Part shown: one piece after another, positions 36,750 through 51,800 of the stretch
How positions within the stretch are numbered: the first letter of the stretch is position 1
How the letters are laid out: each line of letters begins with the position of its first letter
NCBI GenBank assembly: GCA_910589415.1
Contig: OU342639.1
Location: 10,858,268-10,922,267 of the forward strand
DNA from: Malachius bipustulatus
Lineage: Eukaryota; Arthropoda; Insecta; Coleoptera; Melyridae
Length of the DNA: 64,000 bases
Direction: 5' to 3'
Position numbers and translations under genes: made by a program
The notes under the pieces: generated by a model
What the model was told of the DNA's origin: nothing
What the model saw: the letters and a program-made list of their open reading frames with translations, nothing else
The model's database searches: none

Positions 36750-39700
36750 TACTTTGATGCAAATTTTTGCATTAAGTTCTTCAAAAGTTCTCCTTCCCAA
36801 ATCTCTAGAATGCACTTTTGTCACCCTTAAAGAGGGGTAGGGAAATTATAATTTTGAGAATTTCTCTCGTATACCTGGCGGATTTATATCAACATTCATT
36901 CCCCTCTAACAACCCTTATGTGACATGTTAGTCAATGGAAATTTTCATATAATATTCTCAAAAAATTCGGCTTTCCAAAAATCCAGACTGCATTTCTGTC
37001 ACCCTCAATTTAGGGTGGGAAAAATTATAATTTTGAGAAGTTTACTCGTATACCTGGCTGACTTATATCAATATTCATCCCCCTCTAATAACCCTTGTGT
37101 GACATGTGCGTTGATGAAAATTTTTGCATAAAGTTCTTCAAAAGTTCTCCTTTCCAAATAACTAGAATGCACTTTTGTCACCCTTATAGAGGGGTGGGGA
37201 AAAATATAAGTGTGGACAATTTACCTCGTATTACCTGACGGATTTATATCAATACTCATCCCCCTCTAACAACCCTTGTGTGTTATTTAAATTGATGAAA
37301 ATTTTTGCATCAAGTTCTTCAAAAGTTCTCCTTCCCAAATCTCTAGAATGCACTTTTGTCACTCTTAAAGAGGGGTAGGGAAATTTTAATTTTGAGAATT
37401 TCTCTCGTATACCTGGCGGATTTATATCAACATTCATTCCCCTCTAACAACCCTTATGTGACATGTTAGTCAATGGAAATTTTAATTAAATATTCTCAAA
37501 AAATTCGGCTTTTCAAAAATCCAGACTGCACTTCTGTCACCCTCAATTAAGGGTGGGAAAAATTATAATTTTGAGAAGTTTACTCGTATACCTGGCTGAC
37601 TTATATCAATATTCATCCCCCTCTAACAACCCTTGTGTGACATGTGCGTTGATGAAAATTTTTGCATAAAGTTCTTCAAAAGTTCTCCTTTCCAAATAAC
37701 TAGAATGCACTTTTGTCACCCTTATAGAGGGGTGGGGAAAAATATAAGTGTGGACAATTTACCTCGTATTACCTGACGGATTTATATCAATACTCATCCC
37801 CCTCTAACAACCCTTGTGTGTTATTTACATTGATGCAAATTTTTGCATCAAGTTCTTCAAAAGTTCTCCTTCCCAAATCTCTAGAATGCACTTTTGTCGC
37901 CCTTAAAGAGGGGTTGGGAAATTATAATTTTGAGAATTTCTCTCGTATACCTGGCGGATTTATATAAACATTCATTCCCCTCTAACAACTCTTATGTGAC
38001 ATGTTAGTCAATGGAAATTTTCATATAATATTCTCAAAAAATTCGGCTTTCCAAAAATCCAGACTGCATTTCTGTCAACCTCAATTTAGGGTGGGAAAAA
38101 TTATAATTTTGAGAATTTCTCTCGTATACCTGGCGGATTTATATCAACATTCATTCCCCTCTAACAACCCTTATGTGACATGTTAGTCAATGGAAATTTT
38201 CATATAATATTCTCAAAAAATTCGGCTTTCCAAAAATCAAGACTGCACTTCTGTCACCCTCAATTAAGGGTGGGAAAAATTATAATTTTGAGAAGTTTAC
38301 TCGTATACCTGGCTGACTTATATCAATATTCATCCCCCTCTAACAACCCTTGTGTGACATGTGCGTTGATGCAAATTTTTGCATAAAGTTCTTCAAAAGT
38401 TCTCCTTTCCTAATAACTAGAATGCATTTTTGTCACCCTTACAGAGGGGTGGGGAAAAATATAAGTGTGGACAATTTACCTCGTATTACCTGACGGATTT
38501 ATATCAATACTCATCCCCCTCTAACAACCCTTGTGTGTTATTTACATTGATGCAAATTTTTGCATTAAGTTCTTCAAAAGTTCTCCTTCCCAAATCTCTA
38601 GAATGCACTTTTGTCACCCTTAAAGAGGGGTAGGGAAATTATAATTTTGAGAATTTCTCTCGTATACCTGGCGGATTTATATCAATATTCATTCCCCTCT
38701 AACAACCCTTATGCGACATGTTAGTCAATGGAAATTTTCATATAATATTCTCAAAAAATTCGGCTTTCCAAAAATCCAGACTGCATTTCTGTCACCCTCA
38801 ATTTAGGGTGGGAAAAATTATAATTTTGAGAAGTTTACTCGTATACCTGGCTGACTTATATCAATATTCATCCCCCTCTAACAACCCTTGTGTGCTATGT
38901 GCGTTGACGCAAATTCTTGCTTAAAGTCCTCCAAAAGTCCCTCTTTCCAAAAATCCAGACTGCACTTCTGTCACCCTCAATTTAGGGTGGAAAACATTAT
39001 AATTTTGAGAAGTTTACTCGTATACCTGGCTGACTTATGTCAATATTCATCCCCCTCTAACAACCCTTGTGTGGCATGTGCGTTGATACAAATTTTTTCA
39101 TAAAGATCTTCAAAAATTCTCCTTTCCAAATAACTAGAATGCACTTTTGTCACCCTTATAGAGGGGTGGGGAAAAATATAAGTGTGGACAATTTACCTCG
39201 TATTACCTGACGGATTTATATCAATACTCATCCCCCTCTAACAACCCTTGTGTGTTATTTACATTGATGCAAATTTTTGCATTAAGTTCTTCAAAAGTTC
39301 TCCTTCCCAAATCTCTAGAATGCGCTTTTGTCACCCTTAAAGAGGGGTAGGGAAATTATAATTTTGAGAATTTCTCTCGTATACCTGGCGGATTTATATC
39401 AACATTCATTCCCCTCTAACAACCCTTATGTGACATGTTAGTCAATGGAAATTTTCATATAATATTCTCAAAAAATTCGACTTTCCAAAAATCCAGACTG
39501 CATTTCTGTCACCCTCAATGTAGGGTGGGAAAAATTATAATTTTGAGAATTTATCTCGTATACCTGGCTGACTTATGTCAATATTCATCCCCCTCTAACA
39601 ACCTTTGTGTGGCATGTGCGTTGATGCAAATTTTTGCATAAAGTTCTTCAAAAGTTCTCCTTTCCAAATAACTAGAATGCACTTTTGTCACCCTTATAGA

Positions 39701-42700
39701 GGGGTGGGGAAAAATATAAGTGTGGACAATTTACCTCGTATTACCTGACGGATTTATATCAATACTCATCCCCCTCTAACAACCCTTGTGTGTTATTTAA
39801 ATTGATGAAAATTTTTGCATCAAGTTCTTCAAAAGTTCTCCTTCCCAAATCTCTAGAATGCACTTTTGTCACTCTTAAAGAGGGGTAGGGAAATTTTAAT
39901 TTTGAGAATTTCTCTCGTATACCTGGCGGATTTATATCAACATTCATTCCCCTCTAACAACCCTTATGTGACATGTTAGTCAATGGAAATTTTAATTAAA
40001 TATTCTCAAAAAATTCGGCTTTTCAAAAATCCAGACTGCACTTCTGTCACCCTCAATTAAGGGTGGGAAAAATTATAATTTTGAGAAGTTTACTCGTATA
40101 CCTGGCTGACTTATATCAATATTCATCCCCCTCTAACAACCCTTGTGTGACATGTGCGTTGATGAAAATTTTTGCATAAAGTTCTTCAAAAGTTCTCCTT
40201 TCCAAACAACTAGAATGCACTTTTGTCACTCTTATAGAGGGGTGGGGAAAAATATAAGTGTGGACAATTTACCTCGTATTACCTGACGGATTTATATCAA
40301 TACTCATCCCCCAATGCAAATTTTTGCATCAAGTTCTTCAAAAGTTCTCCTTCCCAAATCTCTAGAATGCACTTTTGTCACTCTTAAAGAGGGGTAGGGA
40401 AATTTTAATTTTGAGAATTTCTCTCGTATACCTGGCGGATTTATATCAACATTCATTCCCCTCTAACAACCCTTATGTGACATGTTAGTCAATGGAAATT
40501 TTAATTAAATATTCTCAAAAAATTCGGCTTTTCAAAAATCCAGACTGCACTTCTGTCACCCTCAATTAAGGGTGGGAAAAATTATAATTTTGAGAAGTTT
40601 ACTCGTATACCTGGCTGACTTATATCAATTTTCATCCCCCTCTAACAACCCTTGTGTGACATGTGCGTTGATGAAAATTTTTGCATAAAGTTCTTCAAAA
40701 GTTCTCCTTTCCAAACAACTAGAATGCACTTTTGTCACCCTTATAGAGGGGTGGGGAAAAATATAAGTGTGGACAATTTACCTCGTATTACCTGACGGAT
40801 TTATATCAATACTCATCCCCCTCTAACAACCCTTGTGTGTTATTTAAATTGATGCAAATTTTTGCATCAAGTTCTTCAAAAGTTCTCCTTCCCAAATCTC
40901 TAGAATGCACTTTTGTCACTCTTAAAGAGGGGTAGGGAAATTTTAATTTTGAGAATTTCTCTCGTATACCTGGCGGATTTATATCAACATTCATTCCCCT
41001 CTAACAACCCTTATGTGACATGTTAGTCAATGGAAATTTTAATTAAATATTCTCAAAAAATTCGGCTTTTCAAAAATCCAGACTGCACTTCTGTCACCCT
41101 CAATTAAGGGTGGGAAAAATTATAATTTTGAGAAGTTTACTCGTATACCTGGCTGACTTATATCAATATTCATCCCCCTCTAACAACCCTTGTGTGACAT
41201 GTGCGTTGATGAAAATTTTTGCATAAAGTTCTTCAAAAGTTCTCCTTTCCTAATAACTAGAATGCATTTTTGTCACCCTTACAGAGGGATGGGGAAAAAT
41301 ATAAGTGTGGACAATTTACCTCGTTATACCTGACGGATTTATATCAATACTCATCCCCCTCTAACAACCCTTGTGTGTTATTTACATTGATGCAAATTTT
41401 TGCATCAAGTTCTTCAAAAGTTCTCCTTCCCAAATCTCTAGAATGCACTTTTGTCGCCCTTAAAGAGGGGTAGGGAAATTATAATTTTGAGAATTTCTCT
41501 CGTATACCTGGCGGATTTATATCAACATTCATTCCCCTCTAACAACTCTTATGTGACATGTTAGTCAATGGAAATTTTCATATAATATTCTCAAAAAATT
41601 CGGCTTTCCAAAAATCCAGACTGCATTTCTGTCAACCTCAATTTAGGGTGGGAAAAATTATAATTTTGAGAATTTCTCTCGTATACCTGGCGGATTTATA
41701 TCAACATTCATTCCCCTCTAACAACCCTTATGTGACATGTTAGTCAATGGAAATTTTCATATAATATTCTCAAAAAATTCGGCTTTCCAAAAATCCAGAC
41801 TGCATTTCTGTCACCCTCAATGTAGGGTGGGAAAAATTACAATTTTGAGAAGTTTACTCGTATACCTGGCTGACTTATGTCAATATTCATCCCCCTCTAA
41901 CAACCCTTGTGTGTCATGTGCGTTGATGCAAATTTTTGCATAAAGTTCTTCAAAAGTTCTCCTTTCCAAATAACTAGAATGCACTTTTGTCACCCTTACA
42001 GAGGGGTGGGGAAAAATATAAGTGTGGACAATTTACCTCGTATTACCTGACGGATTTATATCAATACTCATCCCCCTCTAACAACCCTTGTGTGTTATTT
42101 ACATTGATGCAAATTTTTGCATTAAGTTCTTCAAAAGTTCTCCTTCCCAAATCTCTAGAATGCACTTTTGTCACCCTTAAAGAGGGGTAGGGAAATTATA
42201 ATTTTGAGAATTTCTCTCGTATACCTGGCGGATTTATATCAATATTCATTCCCCTCTAACAACCCTTATGCGACATGTTAGTCAATGGAAATTTTCATAT
42301 AATATTCTCAAAAAATTCGGCTTTCCAAAAATCCAGACTGCATTTCTGTCACCCTCCATTTAGGGTGGGAAAAATTATAATTTTGAGAAGTTTACTCGTA
42401 TACCTGGCTGACTTATATCAATATTCATCCCCCTCTAACAACCCTTGTGTGCTATGTGCGTTGACGCAAATTCTTGCTTAAAGTCCTCCAAAAGTCCCTC
42501 TTTCCAAAAATCCAGACTGCACTTCTGTCACCCTCAATTTAGGGTGGAAAACATTATAATTTTGAGAAGTTTACTCGTATACCTGGCTGACTTATATCAA
42601 TATTCATCCCCCTCTAACAACCCTTGTGTGGCATGTGCGTTGATACAAATTTTTGCATAAAGATCTTCAAAAATTTTTCTTTCCAAATAACTAGAATGCA

Positions 42701-43200
42701 CTTTTGTCACCCTTATAGAGGGGTGGGGAAAAATATAAGTGTGGACAATTTACCTCGTATTACCTGACGGATTTATATCAATACTCATCCCCCTCTAACA
42801 ACCCTTGTGTGTTATTTACATTGATGCAAATTTTTGCATCAAGTTCTTCAAAAGTTCTCCTTCCCAAATCTTTAGAATGCACTTTTGTCACCCTTAAAGA
42901 GGGGTAGGGAAATTATAATTTTGAGAATTTCTCTCGTATACCTGGCGGATTTATATCAAGATTCATTCCCCTCTAACAACCCTTATGTGACATGTTAGTC
43001 AATGGAAATTTTCATATAATATTCTCAAAAAATTCGGCTTTCCAAAAATACAGACTGCAATTCTGTCACCCTCAATGTAGGGTGGGAAAAATTATAATTT
43101 TGAGAAGTTTACTCGTATACCTGGCTGACTTATGTCAATATTCATCCCCCTCTAACAACCCTTGTGTGTCATGTGCGTTGATGCAAATTTTTGCATAAAG
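36750..43200 (+). repeat. Large satellite segment, copy 2
   Basis: Matches 18,470-25,120. It lacks one ~178-bp monomer after about 39,655. A 29-bp deletion at 40,312 removes the conserved box from one unit. Three monomers corresponding to 61,992-62,529 of copy 3 are absent near 41,737. Homology to copy 1 continues beyond this block at offset 18,077 to about 46,960. Confidence 0.85.
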
Positions 43201-45829
43201 TTCTTCAAAAGTTCTCCTTTCCAAATAACTAGAATGCACTTTTGTCACCCTTACAGAGGGGTGGGGAAAAATATAAGTGTGGACAATTTACCTCGTATTA
43301 CCTGACGGATTTATATCAATACTCATCCCCCTCTAACAACCCTTGTGTGTTATTTACATTGATGCAAATTTTTGCATTAAGTTCTTCAAAAGTTCTCCTT
43401 CCCAAATCTCTAGAATGCACATTTGTCACCCTTAAAGAGGGGTAGGGAAATTATAATTTTGAGAATTTCTCTCGTATACCTGGCGGATTTATATCAAAAT
43501 TCATTCCCCTCTAACAACCCTTATGCGACATGTTAGTCAATGGAAATTTTCATATAATATTCTCAAAAAATTCGGCTTCCCAAAAATCCAGACTGCATTT
43601 CTGTCACCCTCAATGTAGGGTGGGAAAAATTATAATTTTGAGAAGTTTACTCGTATACCTGGCTGACTTATATCAATATTCATCCCCCTCTAACAACCCT
43701 TGTGTGCTATGTGCGTTGACGCAAATTCTTGCATAAAGTCCTCCAAAAGTCCCTCTTTCCAAAAATCCAGACTGCACTTCTGTCACCCTCAATTTAGGGT
43801 GGAAAAAATTATAATTTTGAGAAGTTTACTCGTATACCTGGCTGACTTATATCAATATTCATCCCCCTCTAACAACCCTTGTGTGGCATGTGCGTTGATA
43901 CAAATTTTTGCATAAAGATCTTCAAAAATTCTCCTTTCCAAATAACTAGAATGCACTTTTGTCACCCTTATAGAGGGGTGGGGAAAAATATAAGTGTGGA
44001 CAATTTACCTCGTATTACCTGACGGATTTATATCAATACTCATCCCCCTCTAACAACCCTTGTGTGTTATTTACATTGATGCAAATGTTTGCATCAAGTT
44101 CTTCAAAAGTTCTCCTTCCCAAATCTCTAGAATGCGCTTTTGTCACCCTTAAAGAGGGGTAGGGAAATTTTAATTTTGAGAATTTCTCTCGTATACCTGG
44201 CGGATTTATATCAACATTCATCCCCCTCTAACAACCCTTATGTGACATGTTAGTCAATGGAAATTTTAATTAAATATTCTCAAAAAATTCGGCTTTTCAA
44301 AAATCCAGACTGCACTTCTGTCACCCTCAATTAAGGGTGGGAAAAATTATAATTTTGAGAAGTTTACTCGTATACCTGGCTGACTTATGTCAATATTCAT
44401 CCCCCTCTAACAACCTTTGTGTGGCATGTGCGTTGATGCAAATTTTTGCATAAAGTTCTTCAAAAGTTCTCCTTCCCAAATCTCTAGAATGCACTTTTGT
44501 CACACTTAAAGAGGGGTAGGGAAATTATAATTTTGAGAATTTCTCTCGTATACCTGGCTGACTTATGTCAATATTCATCCCCCTCTAACAACCTTTGTGT
44601 GACATGTGCGTTGATGAAAATTTTTGCATAAAGTTCTTCAAAAGTTCTCCTTTCCAAATAACTAGAATGCACTTTTGTCACCCTTATAGAGGGGTGGGGA
44701 AAAATATAAGTGTGGACAATTTACCTCGTATTACCTGACGGATTTATATCAATACTCATCCCCCTCTAACAACCCTTGTGTGTTATTTAAATTGATGAAA
44801 ATTTTTGCATCAAGTTCTTCAAAAGTTCTCCTTCCCAAATCTCTAGAATGCACTTTTGTCACTCTTAAAGAGGGGTAGGGAAATTTTAATTTTGAGAATT
44901 TCTCTCGTATACCTGGCGGATTTATATCAACATTCATTCCCCTCTAACAACCCTTATGTGACATGTTAGTCAATGGAAATTTTAATTAAATATTCTCAAA
45001 AAATTCGGCTTTTCAAAAATCCAGACTGCACTTCTGTCACCCTCAATTAAGGGTGGGAAAAATTATAATTTTGAGAAGTTTACTCGTATACCTGGCTGAC
45101 TTATATCAATATTCATCCCCCTCTAACAACCCTTGTGTGACATGTGCGTTGATGAAAATTTTTGCATAAAGTTCTTCAAAAGTTCTCCTTTCCAAACAAC
45201 TAGAATGCACTTTTGTCACTCTTATAGAGGGGTGGGGAAAAATATAAGTGTGGACAATTTACCTCGTATTACCTGACGGATTTATATCAATACTCATCCC
45301 CCTCTAACAACCCTTGTGTGTTATTTAAATTGATGCAAATTTTTGCATCAAGTTCTTCAAAAGTTCTCCTTCCCAAATCTCTAGAATGCACTTTTGTCAC
45401 TCTTAAAGAGGGGTAGGGAAATTTTAATTTTGAGAATTTCTCTCGTATACCTGGCGGATTTATATCAACATTCATTCCCCTCTAACAACCCTTATGTGAC
45501 ATGTTAGTCAATGGAAATTTTAATTAAATATTTTCAAAAAATTCGGCTTTTCAAAAATCCAGACTGCACTTCTGTCACCCTCAATTAAGGGTGGGAAAAA
45601 TTATAATTTTGAGAAGTTTACTCGTATACCTGGCTGACTTATATCAATATTCATCCCCCTCTAACAACCCTTGTGTGACATGTGCGTTGATGAAAATTTT
45701 TGCATAAAGTTCTTCAAAAGTTCTCCTTTCCAAATAACTAGAATGCAATTTTGTCACCCTTACAGAGGGGTGGGGAAAAATATAAGTGTGGACAATTTAC
45801 CTCGTTATACCTGACGGATTTATATCAAT

Positions 45830-48800
45830 ACTCATCCCCCTCTAACAACCCTTGTGTGTTATTTACATTGATGCAAATTTTTGCATCAAGTTCTTCAAAA
45901 GTTCTCCTTCCCAAATCTCTAGAATGCACTTTTGTCGCCCTTAAAGAGGGGTAGGGAAATTATAATTTTGAGAATTTCTCTCGTATACCTGGCGGATTTA
46001 TATCAACATTCATTCCCCTCTAACAACCCTTATGTGACATGTTAGTCAATGGAAATTTTCATATAATATTCTCAAAAAATTCGGCTTTCCAAAAATCCAG
46101 ACTGCATTTCTGTCACCCTCAATGTAGGGTGGGAAAAATTATAATTTTGAGAAGTTTACTCGTATACCTGGCTGACTTATATCAATATTCATCCCCCTCT
46201 AACAACCCTTATGTGACATGTTAGTCAATGGAAATTTTCATATAATATTCTCAAAAAATTCGGCTTTCCAAAAATCCAGACTGCATTTCTGTCACCCTCA
46301 ATGTAGGGTGGGAAAAATTATAATTTTGAGAAGTTTACTCGTATACCTGGCTGACTTATATCAATATTCATCCCCCTCTAACAACCCTTGTGTGACATGT
46401 GCGTTGATGAAAATTTTTGCATAAAGTTCTTCAAAAATTCTCCTTTCCAAATAACTAGAATGCACTTTTGTCACCCTTATAGAGGGGTGGGGAAAAATAT
46501 AAGTGTGGACAATTTACCTCGTATTACCTGACGGATTTATATCAATACTCATCCCCCTCTAACAACCCTTGTGTGTTATTTACATTGATGCAAATTTTTG
46601 CATTAAGTTCTTCAAAAGTTCTCCTTCCCAAATCTCTAGAATGCGCTTTTGTCACCCTTAAAGAGGAGTAGGGAAATTATAATTTTGAGAATTTCTCTCG
46701 TATACCTGGCGGATTTATATCAATATTCATTCCCCTCTAACAACCCTTATGCGGCATGTTAGTCAATGGAAATTTTCATATAATATTCTCAAAAAATTCG
46801 GCTTTCCAAAAATCCAGACTGCATTTCTGTCACCCTCAATGTAGGGTGGGAAAAATTATAATTTTGAGAAGTTTACTCGTATACCTGGCTGACTTATATC
46901 AATATTCATCCCCCTCTAACAACCCTTGTGTGACATGTGCGTTGATGAAAATTTTTGCGTAAAGTTCTTCAAAAGTTCTCCTTTCCAAATAACTAGAATG
47001 CACTTTTGTCACCCTTATAGAGGGGTGGGGAAAAATATAAGTGTGGACAATTTACCTCGTATTACCTGACGGATTTATATCAATACTCATCCCCCTCTAA
47101 CAACCCTTGTGTGTTATTTACATTGATGCAAATTTTTGCATTAAGTTCTTCAAAAGTTCTCCTTCCCAAATCTCTAGAATGCACTTTTGTCACCCTTAAA
47201 GAGGGGTAGGGAAATTATAATTTTGAGAATTTCTCTCGTATACCTGGCGGATTTATATCAATATTCATTCCCCTCTAACAACCCTTATGCGGCATGTTAG
47301 TCAATGGAAATTTTCATATAATATTCTCAAAAAATTCGGCTTTCCAAAAATCCAGACTGCATTTCTGTCACCCTCAATGTAGGGTGGGAAAAATTATAAT
47401 TTTGAGAAGTTTACTCGTATACCTGGCTGACTTATATCAATATTCATCCCCCTCTAACAACCCTTGTGTGCTATGTGCGTTGACGCAAATTCTTGCATAA
47501 AGTCCTCCAAAAGTCCCTCTTTCCAAAGATCCAGACTGCACTTCTGTCACCCTCAATTTAGGGTGGAAAAAATTATAATTTTGCGAAGTTTACTCGTATA
47601 CCTGGCTGACTTATATCAATATTCATCCCCCTCTAACAACCCTTGTGTGACATGTGCGTTGATGAAAATTTTTGCATAAAGTTCTTCAAAAATTCTCCTT
47701 TCCAAATAACTAGAATGCACTTTTGTCGCCCTTATAGAGGGGTGGGGAAAAATATAAGTGTGGACAATTTACCTCGTATTACCTGACGGATTTATATCAA
47801 TACTCATCCCCCTCTAACAACCCTTGTGGGTTATTTACATTGATGCAAATTTTTGCATTAAGTTCTTCAAAAGTTCTCCTTCCCAAATCTCTAGAATGCA
47901 CTTTTGTCACCCTTAAAGAGGGGTAGGGAAATTATAATTTTGAGAATTTCTCTCGTATACCTGGCGGATTTATATCAACATTCATTCCCCTCTAACAACC
48001 CTTATGTGACATGTTAGTCAATGGAAATTTTCATATAATATTCTCAAAAAATTCGGCTTTCCAAAAATCCAGACTGCATTTCTGTCACCCTCAATGTAGG
48101 GTGGGAAAAATTATAATTTTGAGAAGTTTACTCGTATACCTGGCTGACTTATATCAATATTCATCCCCCTCTAACAACCCTTATGTGACATGTTAGTCAA
48201 TGGAAATTTTCATATAATATTCTCAAAAAATACGGCTTTCCAAAAATCCAGACTGCATTTCTGTCACCCTCAATGTAGGGTGGGAAAAATTATAATTTTG
48301 AGAAGTTTACTCGTATACCTGGCTGACTTATATCAATATTCATCCCCCTCTAACAACCCTTATGTGACATGTTAGTCAATGGAAATTTTCATATAATATT
48401 CTCAAAAAATTCGGCTTTCCAAAAATCCAGACTGCATTTCTGTCACCCTCAATTTAGGGTGGGAAAAATTATAATTTTGAGAAGTTTACTCGTATACCTG
48501 GCTGACTTATATCAATATTCATCCCCCTCTAACAACCCTTGTGTGTTATTTACTTTGATGCAAATTTTTGCATTAAGTTCTTCAAAAGTTCTCCTTCCCA
48601 AATCTCTAGAATGCACTTTTGTCACCCTTATAGAGGGGTGGGGAAAAATATAAGTGTGGACAATTTACCTCGTATTACCTGACGGATTTATATCAATACT
48701 CATCCCCCTCTAACAACCCTTGTGTGTTATTTACTTTGATGCAAATTTTTGCATTAAGTTCTTCAAAAGTTCTCCTTCCCAAATCTCTAGAATGCACTTT

Positions 48801-51800
48801 TGTCACCCTTAAAGAGGGGTAGGGAAATTATAATTTTGAGAATTTCTCTCGTATACCTGGCGGATTTATATCAACATTCATTCCCCTCTAACAACCCTTA
48901 TGTGACATGTTAGTCGATGGAAATTTTAATTAAATATTCTCAAAAAATTCGGCTTTTCAAAAATCCAGACTGCACTTCTGTCACCCTCAATTAAGGGTGG
49001 GAAAAATTATAATTTTGAGAAGTTTACTCGTATACCTGGCTGACTTATATCAATATTCATCCCCCTCTAACAACCCTTGTGTGACATGTGCGTTGATGAA
49101 AATTTTTGCATAAAGTTCTTCAAAAGTTCTCCTTTCCAAATAACTAGAATGCATTTTTGTCACCCTTACAGAGGGGTGGGGAAAAATATAAGTGTGGACA
49201 ATTTACCTCGTTATACCTGACGGATTTATATCAATACTCATCCCCCTCTAACAACCCTTGTGTGTTATTTACATTGATGCAAATTTTTGCATCAAGTTCT
49301 TCAAAAGTTCTCCTTCCCAAATCTCTAGAATGCACTTTTGTCGCCCTTAAAGAGGGGTAGGGAAATTATAATTTTGAGAATTTCTCTCGTATACCTGGCG
49401 GATTTATATCAACATTCATTCCCCTCTAACAACTCTTATGTGACATGTTAGTCAATGGAAATTTTCATATAATATTCTCAAAAAATTCGGCTTTCCAAAA
49501 ATCCAGACTGCATTTCTGTCAACCTCAATTTAGGGTGGGAAAAATTATAATTTTGAGAATTTCTCTCGTATACCTGGCGGATTTATATCAACATTCATTC
49601 CCCTCTAACAACCCTTATGTGACATGTTAGTCAATGGAAATTTTAATTAAATATTCTCAAAAAATTCGGCTTTCCAAAAATCCAGACTGCATTTCTGTCA
49701 CCCTCAATGTAGGGTGGGAAAAATTATAATTTTGAGAAGTTTACTCGTATACCTGGCTGACTTATGTCAATATTCATCCCCCTCTAACAACCCTTGTGTG
49801 ACATGTGCGTTGATGCAAATTTTTGCATAAAGTTCTTCAAAAGTTCTCCTTTCCTAATAACTAGAATGCATTTTTGTCACCCTTACAGAGGGATGGGGAA
49901 AAATATAAGTGTGGACAATTTACCTCGTATTACCTGACGGATTTATATCAATACTCATCCCCCTCTAACAACCCTTGTGTGTTATTTACATTGATGCAAA
50001 TTTTTGCATTAAGTTCTTCAAAAGTTCTCCTTCCCAAATCTCTAGAATGCACTTTTGTCACCCTTAAAGAGGGGTAGGGAAATTATAATTTTGAGAATTT
50101 CTCTCGTATACCTGGCGGATTTATATCAATATTCATTCCCCTCTAACAACCCTTATGCGACATGTTAGTCAATGGAAATTTTCATATAATATTCTCAAAA
50201 AATTCGGCTTTCCAAAAATCCAGACTGCATTTCTGTCACCCTCAATGTAGGGTGGGAAAAATTATAATTTTGAGAAGTTTACTCGTATACCTGGCTGACT
50301 TATATCAATATTCATCCCCCTCTAACAACCCTTGTGTGCTATGTGCGTTGACGCAAATTCTTGCTTAAAGTCCTCCAAAAGTCCCTCTTTCCAAAAATCC
50401 AGACTGCACTTCTGTCACCCTCAATTTAGGGTGGAAAAAATTATAATTTTGAGAAGTTTACTCGTATACCTGGCTGACTTATATCAATATTCATCCCCCT
50501 CTAACAACCCTTGTGTGGCATGTGCGTTGATACAAATTTTTGCATAAAGATCTTCAAAAATTTTTCTTTCCAAATAACTAGAATGCACTTTTGTCACCCT
50601 TATAGAGGGGTGGGGAAAAATATAAGTGTGGACAATTTACCTCGTATTACCTGACGGATTTATATCAATACTCATCCCCCTCTAACAACCCTTGTGTGTT
50701 ATTTACATTGATGCAAATTTTTGCATCAAGTTCTTCAAAAGTTCTCCTTCCCAAATCTTTAGAATGCACTTTTGTCACCCTTAAAGTGGGGTAGGGAAAT
50801 TATAATTTTGAGAATTTCTCTCGTATACCTGGCGGATTTATATCAATATTCATTCCCCTCTAACAACCCTTATGCGACATGTTAGTCAATGGAAATTTTC
50901 ATATAATATTCTCAAAAAATTCGGCTTTCCAAAAATCCAGACTGCATTTCTGTCACCCTCAATGTAGGGTGGGAAAAATTATAATTTTGAGAAGTTTACT
51001 CGTATACCTGGCTGACTTATATCAATATTCATCCCCCTCTAACAACCCTTGTGTGACATGTGCGTTGATGAAAATTTTTGCGTAAAGTTCTTCAAAAGTT
51101 CTCCTTTCCAAATAACTAGAATGCACTTTTGTCACCCTTATAGAGGGGTGGGGAAAAATATAAGTGTGGACAATTTACCTCGTATTACCTGACGGATTTA
51201 TATCAATACTCATCCCCCTCTAACAACCCTTGTGTGTTATTTACATTGATGCAAATTTTTGCATTAAGTTCTTCAAAAGTTCTCCTTCCCAAATCTCTAG
51301 AATGCACTTTTGTCACCCTTAAAGAGGGGTAGGGAAATTATAATTTTGAGAATTTCTCTCGTATACCTGGCGGATTTATATCAATATTCATTCCCCTCTA
51401 ACAACCCTTATGCGGCATGTTAGTCAATGGAAATTTTCATATAATATTCTCAAAAAATTCGGCTTTCCAAAAATCCAGACTGCATTTCTGTCACCCTCAA
51501 TGTAGGGTGGGAAAAATTATAATTTTGAGAAGTTTACTCGTATACCTGGCTGACTTATATCAATATTCATCCCCCTCTAACAACCCTTGTGTGCTATGTG
51601 CGTTGACGCAAATTCTTGCATAAAGTCCTCCAAAAGTCCCTCTTTCCAAAGATCCAGACTGCACTTCTGTCACCCTCAATTTAGGGTGGAAAAAATTATA
51701 ATTTTGCGAAGTTTACTCGTATACCTGGCTGACTTACATCAATATTCATCCCCCTCTAACAACCCTTGTGTGACATGTGCGTTGATGAAAATTTTTGCAT

